From: an uncultured Clostridia bacterium
Lineage (GTDB): Bacteria; Bacillota; Clostridia; Oscillospirales; Oscillospiraceae
Reading direction: 5' to 3'
DNA: 8,494 bases
NCBI GenBank assembly: GCA_945487445.1
Contig: CALYTU010000066.1
Location: forward strand, 1-8,494
Shown here: piece after piece, positions 4,831-8,494 of the stretch
How positions within the stretch are numbered: position 1 is the first letter of the stretch
Layout: the number at the start of each line of letters is the position of its first letter
Position numbers and translations under genes: made by a program
The notes under the pieces: generated by a model
The model's input: only the letters and a program-made list of their open reading frames with translations
The model's database searches: none
What the model was told of the DNA's origin: nothing

Positions 4831-7230
4831 ATGGATGAAAAACAGAGAGAACGATTTACGGCCCTGCGGCGAGCGCTGATCGGACGGGAGTTTGACGCGC
4901 TCAACGACATGCAGCGGCAGGCGGTTTTGACCACCGAAGGCCCGCTGCTTTTACTGGCCGGGGCCGGCAGCGGCAAGACCACGGTTCTGATCCACCGGAT
5001 CGCCAATCTGATCCGCTTCGGCCGCGGCTCGGACTCCGACGAGGTCCCCCAGGGCTTCGGACAGCTGGAGCTGGACGCGCTGGAGCGAGCCGCTGCCAGG
5101 GCGGAGAAATTGGACCCGGACACGGCGGCGCTCTGCGCGCTTCGGCCCGTGGAGCCGTGGCGGATCATCGCCATTACCTTTACCAACAAGGCGGCCAACC
5201 AGCTCAAGGACCGGCTTTCCGCCATGCTGGGACCAGAGGCCGGCGAAGTGTGGGCAATGACCTTCCACGCCGCCTGCTGCCGCATTCTGCGGCGGGAGAT
5301 TGAACGGCTGGGCTACGACCGGAATTTCACCATCTATGACACGGCGGACTCCGAACGGGTGATGAAGGACGTGATGGAGCTCCGGCATGTGGATCAGAAA
5401 GAGCTGCCTGCCCGTCTGATCCTCAGCCACATCAGCCGGGCCAAGGACGCCATGCAGTTCCCAGCGGACTATGCCGACGCCGTCAGAAGCTCCGGTGACG
5501 AACGGCTTTCTCTGATTGCCGCCTGCTACGACGAATACCAGCGCAGGCTCCGCGAGGCCAACGCGCTGGACTTTGACGACATTATCCTGCTGACGGTGAA
5601 GCTTTTACAGGACTGCGAGGAAGTCCGCACCGCCTGGCAGCGGCGTTTCCGCTACGTGCTGGTCGACGAGTATCAGGACACCAACCACCTGCAATACCTG
5701 CTCTCCGCCCTGCTGGCCGGCGGCTGGGAAAACATCTGCGTGGTGGGCGACGACGACCAAAGCATCTACAAGTTCCGCGGCGCCACCATTGAAAACATTC
5801 TGAGCTTCGAAGAGCGCTTCCCCGGCGCGCGTCTGATCCGGCTGGAGCAAAACTACCGCTCCACCCAGGCGATTTTGAACGCCGCGAACGCCGTGATCGT
5901 CCGCAACAAAGGCCGGAAGGGCAAGAAGCTCTGGACCGAAAACGAAGCAGGGACCGGGATCACCGTTAAACAGACGATGAACGAGGCCGAGGAGGCAAAC
6001 TACGTCGCAAGCCGGATCTTTGCTCTGACAAGAAACGCCCGATACCGGGATATCGCCGTCCTCTACCGAACCAACGCCCAGTCCAACGCCATAGAACGAT
6101 CCTTCAAGTTCAACGGCATTCCCTATCGGATTATCGGCGGAACCCGCTTCTTCGACCGGGCTGAAGTCAAGGATATGCTGGCCTATCTCCAGCTGATCAA
6201 CAACCGGGCCGACGATTTGCGACTGAACCGGATTGTCAACAATCCGCCCCGGGGCATCGGCGCAAAGACCCTGGAAACCGTGCGGCGGCTGGCGGAGAAC
6301 CAGGGTTTGCCCATGTATTTGGTGCTGGCCGACGCCTATCACTATCCGGGGTTGGAAAAGAGCGCGGCAAAGCTGACCGCCTTCTCCGTTCTGATCGAAG
6401 ACTGTGCCAGGCTCCTCGACAACCTGCCCCTGCCGGAGTTTTATGATGCCCTGGTTGACCGCGTGGGCTACGCGAAAATGCTCTCTGACCGGGGCGATGT
6501 GGAGAGCCGCAGCCGGCTCGAAAACGTCCGCGAGCTTCGTTCCTCCCTCGTCGGCTATGTGGAAAACCACCCGGACGACGCCTCCCTGCACGGCTTTCTG
6601 GAGGAGATCGCGCTTTACACCGATATAGAGCAATACGACGCGGAGGCCGACGCTGTTGTGATGATGACCATACATACGGCGAAGGGCCTGGAATTTCCCC
6701 ACGTCTTCCTGATCGGCGCGGAGGATGGGCTCTTCCCCAGCCTGCACAGCATCGGCCAGAACGACGAGCTGGAGGAGGAGCGACGGCTTTGCTATGTGGC
6801 CATCACACGGGCCAAGAAAACGCTGACCATCACACACGCCCGCCAGCGGATGCTCTACGGACGGACCACCGTCAACCGCCTGTCCCGCTTCATCGGGGAC
6901 ATTCCCCCGGAGCTGCTGGACCAGCCCCGCCCCCCGAGGCAGTCCGCACCGGCCGCGCGGGTGGAATTTGACGATCCGGCATATGAGGGGTCTGCCCGGA
7001 GGGGCGCTGAAACCGCCCGCAAATCGCCGTTCGCGTCGCCGGAGAGGTCGACCGCGCCCGCTCCGGATTTCCGGGCAGGGGACGCGGTGGAGCACACGTC
7101 CTTTGGCCGGGGCATGGTGCTGACCGTGACTAAGATGGGCAGCGACGCCCTGCTGGAGATTGCCTTCGACGAAAAAGGCACCAAGCGGCTGCTGGCGAAG
7201 ACCGCCTCGGCACACATGAAAAAGCTGTGA
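4831..7230 (+). CDS. pcrA: ATP-dependent DNA helicase PcrA (UvrD/Rep family)
   Basis: This 799-aa superfamily 1A helicase unwinds DNA 3'-5' using ATP and acts in repair and in clearing the replication path. The canonical motifs appear in order: Q-motif LNDMQRQAV (24-32), Walker A AGAGSGKT (43-50), Ia AITFTNKAA (114-122), II VDEYQDTN (278-285), III GDDDQSIYKFRGA (306-318), IV QNYRST (340-345), V IHTAKGLEF (about 613-621) and VI CYVAITRAKK (about 653-662). The C-terminus (about 750-799) is the small PcrA-type Tudor domain (GDAVEHTSFGRGMVL), which binds RNA polymerase in relatives. Length is somewhat above the usual 720-760 aa because of a roughly 45-residue acidic/alanine-rich insertion (63-108) between motifs I and Ia, a trait I associate with Ruminococcaceae-type PcrA. 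AAGGA lies 8 nt before the ATG. The gene follows yihY by 24 bp and ends at a hairpin shared with the convergent gene. Confidence 0.96.
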   Translation: MDEKQRERFTALRRALIGREFDALNDMQRQAVLTTEGPLLLLAGAGSGKTTVLIHRIANLIRFGRGSDSDEVPQGFGQLELDALERAAARAEKLDPDTAALCALRPVEPWRIIAITFTNKAANQLKDRLSAMLGPEAGEVWAMTFHAACCRILRREIERLGYDRNFTIYDTADSERVMKDVMELRHVDQKELPARLILSHISRAKDAMQFPADYADAVRSSGDERLSLIAACYDEYQRRLREANALDFDDIILLTVKLLQDCEEVRTAWQRRFRYVLVDEYQDTNHLQYLLSALLAGGWENICVVGDDDQSIYKFRGATIENILSFEERFPGARLIRLEQNYRSTQAILNAANAVIVRNKGRKGKKLWTENEAGTGITVKQTMNEAEEANYVASRIFALTRNARYRDIAVLYRTNAQSNAIERSFKFNGIPYRIIGGTRFFDRAEVKDMLAYLQLINNRADDLRLNRIVNNPPRGIGAKTLETVRRLAENQGLPMYLVLADAYHYPGLEKSAAKLTAFSVLIEDCARLLDNLPLPEFYDALVDRVGYAKMLSDRGDVESRSRLENVRELRSSLVGYVENHPDDASLHGFLEEIALYTDIEQYDAEADAVVMMTIHTAKGLEFPHVFLIGAEDGLFPSLHSIGQNDELEEERRLCYVAITRAKKTLTITHARQRMLYGRTTVNRLSRFIGDIPPELLDQPRPPRQSAPAARVEFDDPAYEGSARRGAETARKSPFASPERSTAPAPDFRAGDAVEHTSFGRGMVLTVTKMGSDALLEIAFDEKGTKRLLAKTASAHMKKL

Positions 7231-7240
7231 TAACGATAGT

Positions 7241-7279
7241 AACACGGGACAATTCCGGAAAGCGGAATTGTCCCGTGTT
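7241..7279. terminator. Bidirectional terminator between convergent genes
   Basis: A perfect 17-bp inverted repeat (7241-7257 and 7263-7279) encloses a 5-nt GAAAG loop, beginning 10 bp after the pcrA stop and ending 19 bp before the end of the convergent regulator gene. The U-tract is short on both sides (GTGTTTCC rightward, GTGTTACT leftward), so it is not a textbook site. Stem stability and position between facing genes still make it the likely end for both transcripts. Confidence 0.8.
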
Positions 7280-7298
7280 TCCTGATGCCGAGATCCGG

Positions 7299-8312
7299 TT
7301 AACGGTTCCGATCTCGGAGCGCGCGTTCCACAGCCAGCACCAGAGCGAAGAGGACGCCGGCAACGGGCCAGACGATCCAGGTTTTATCCCAGCTGTCGCT
7401 GATAAAACTCCAGGCCAGATAGCCCGCGGTGACGGCACACCAGTAGATGGCGGCCAGAGGCTCGCTGCGCTTGCTTTCATCCTTGGCAGCGCGGCTGAAT
7501 TCGCCTTCCTGCAGGAGAACCTGATAACCTCCCCAAACGGTGGAGGTGTGGACGATCATGCAGACGCCCACTGCCGCCAGGACCATCAGCAGGCCGAGGG
7601 AAATCACATGCGGGAAGGACTCCGACGGAGTATCGCCCTCGCCGAAGATAATCAGGGACAGGAACAGAGGAAGCACGGAAAGCACGCAGAGGACGATACC
7701 AACGGTCAGCAGGGTGCCGAAGCTGTGACGGTATTTCTCCCGGCGATCCTTCACCATGCCATCCACGCCGTAGGCGGTCTCAAAGGAACCTTCATTCAAG
7801 TATTGGAAGCACTGTCCCTTCAGGCTTGTCGTGATGAACAGAGCCACGGCTCCGCCCACCAGCAGAAAGAGGGTCACAAGGCCGATTCCCGAAGCCTGGG
7901 CTTCGGAAAGCGCCAGCTTTCCGGCCTCTCGGGCTCCGCCCAGCACGAGCAGCACGACAGGAGAGAGAATGCAGAGCATGACCCCCAAGGCATCGCGCTT
8001 AGCCGCAAAGCCCCGGTATTCCAGGAAGGCCGTGGCCTCCTCCATGGATACCTGACGCAGAGACGGCTCTGTGTCGGAGACGGGCAGGGCCGCCCGGCCC
8101 ATATTTTCGGGCTCCAGTTCATCTTTCAATAAGTAGTCGGTGGAGACGCCAAAGATCTCCGAGAGCTTCAAAATGCGGTTCATGTCGGGGACGGACTGGG
8201 CACTCTCCCATTTGGAGATGGATTGGCGGGTGACGCCCAACCGATCGGCCAGCTCCTCCTGGGACCAGCCGCAGCGTTTGCGAAGGTCGATCAGCTTGTC
8301 AGCAAAAATCAT
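7299..8312 (-). CDS. XRE-family transcriptional regulator with C-terminal membrane domain
   Basis: The product is 337 aa. Residues 4-63 form an XRE/Cro-type helix-turn-helix (LRKRCGWSQEELADRLGVTRQSISKWE, then VPDMNRILKLSEIFGVSTDYLL), the DNA-binding part. After a linker of about 45 residues there are about six hydrophobic segments (109-127, 142-162, 200-223, 234-255, 288-306, 313-330), so the protein is anchored in the membrane with its DNA-binding domain in the cytoplasm. Clostridia carry many such proteins; they often regulate nearby membrane or stress genes, but their ligands are generally unknown. The ATG at 8312 is chosen because AAGGAG lies 8 nt upstream; the in-frame GTG at 8333 overlaps that site. 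It converges on pcrA and shares its terminator. No partner gene is visible within the window, and its target cannot be named. Autoregulation is plausible, given a palindrome overlapping its promoter. Confidence 0.9.
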   Translation of the reverse strand: MIFADKLIDLRKRCGWSQEELADRLGVTRQSISKWESAQSVPDMNRILKLSEIFGVSTDYLLKDELEPENMGRAALPVSDTEPSLRQVSMEEATAFLEYRGFAAKRDALGVMLCILSPVVLLVLGGAREAGKLALSEAQASGIGLVTLFLLVGGAVALFITTSLKGQCFQYLNEGSFETAYGVDGMVKDRREKYRHSFGTLLTVGIVLCVLSVLPLFLSLIIFGEGDTPSESFPHVISLGLLMVLAAVGVCMIVHTSTVWGGYQVLLQEGEFSRAAKDESKRSEPLAAIYWCAVTAGYLAWSFISDSWDKTWIVWPVAGVLFALVLAVERALRDRNR

Positions 8313-8366
8313 TGTTCTTTCTCCTTTCACCACCGGGCCTGCGGCTCGGAGCTATTTGATGGCCAG

Positions 8367-8375
8367 ATCATACCA
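8367..8375 (-). promoter_or_regulatory. Possible extended -10 promoter of the XRE regulator
   Basis: On the minus strand TGGTATGAT gives an extended -10 motif (TGn plus TATGAT), about 55 nt before the ATG at 8312. No good -35 box lies 17 nt upstream, so the call relies on the extended -10 alone. Confidence 0.4.
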
Positions 8376-8379
8376 TTTT

Positions 8380-8391
8380 CTGCCGTTGCAG
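8380..8391. promoter_or_regulatory. Palindrome overlapping the XRE promoter spacer
   Basis: CTGC-CGTT-GCAG forms a 4-4-4 inverted repeat directly upstream of the predicted extended -10 box, where a bound regulator could block RNA polymerase. It is short enough to be chance. Confidence 0.25.
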
Positions 8392-8413
8392 GCCACCAAC
8401 TTCCTTTTGAAAT

Positions 8414-8431
8414 CCCGCAACCGCGGGTTGC
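8414..8431. repeat. Overlapping inverted repeats next to the second MITE
   Basis: CCCGC/GCGGG (8414-8418/8423-8427) and GCAACC/GGTTGC (8417-8422/8426-8431) overlap, so either hairpin could form but not both. They lie between the regulator's promoter and the second element. They might be an operator or a remnant of a terminator for a gene beyond the window. Confidence 0.3.
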
Positions 8432-8446
8432 ATTCCAGAAAAAATC

Positions 8447-8494
8447 GTATCTGTTCAGTATCCTGTCATTTCGAGGCGATTCATCGCCGAGAAA
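8447..8494. mobile_element. Second copy of the MITE, cut off by the window edge
   Basis: The 48 bases from 8447 to the end of the window are identical to 3298-3345, the left end of the element in the secreted-protein gene, including the terminal inverted repeat GTATCTGTTCAGTA and the GGCGA/TCGCC hairpin. The orientation is the same as the first copy. The right end and target duplication lie outside the window, so whether this copy is complete cannot be seen. Confidence 0.85.

Noticed and set aside
5605..7245. 546-codon minus-strand open frame opposite pcrA
   Set aside because: pcrA has every helicase motif intact on the plus strand; the antisense frame has no recognisable features.
8313..8333. 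GTG start extending the XRE regulator by seven residues
   Set aside because: The added codons contain the AAGGAG ribosome site that serves the ATG at 8312.
1..8494. CRISPR arrays, tRNA or rRNA genes
   Set aside because: No regularly spaced repeats were seen; the only repeats are the two MITE copies and local inverted repeats. No tRNA or rRNA signatures were recognised by eye.

Overview
The window is about 8.5 kb of GC-rich bacterial DNA. Strong Shine-Dalgarno sites, sigma-A type promoters with TGn-extended -10 boxes, Clostridia-style secreted-protein modules and a PcrA helicase with a long insertion after the Walker A motif suggest a gut-type Clostridia lineage (Oscillospiraceae/Ruminococcaceae-like). 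That placement is an inference from gene style, not from a phylogenetic marker.

Left part, minus strand, read right to left from a promoter near 3800-3828. First comes a gene for a secreted modular protein (3709 to 1806, 590 aa when repaired). It is broken by a 123 bp MITE-like element with an 8-9 bp target duplication, and removing the element and one duplicate copy restores one continuous frame. Next is a 58-residue peptide gene (1723-1547) with a charged leader-like N-terminus and a short two-cysteine C-terminus. Then come an intergenic hairpin, a radical SAM/SPASM enzyme gene (1435-317) and a strong intrinsic terminator (280-313). The small peptide followed by a radical SAM/SPASM enzyme looks like a RiPP (ribosomally made, post-translationally modified peptide) locus of a type I cannot assign to a named class. 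No transporter, protease or RRE domain is visible. Downstream of the terminator, 95-279 holds no gene but contains hairpin-forming sequence that might be the 5' end of a group II intron running off the window.

Middle part, plus strand. A divergent promoter (3895-3923) drives a YihY/BrkB-family membrane protein (3973-4806), followed after 24 bp by the DNA helicase gene pcrA (4831-7230). The two probably form one transcript, ended by a 17-bp hairpin at 7241-7279.

Right part, minus strand. A gene facing pcrA encodes a membrane-anchored XRE-family regulator (8312-7299): an N-terminal helix-turn-helix and about six membrane segments. The first 48 bp of a second copy of the MITE start upstream of it at 8447 and run off the end of the window.

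The most interesting part is the peptide/radical SAM pair and its association with a secreted protein gene that appears to have been recently inactivated by a mobile repeat.
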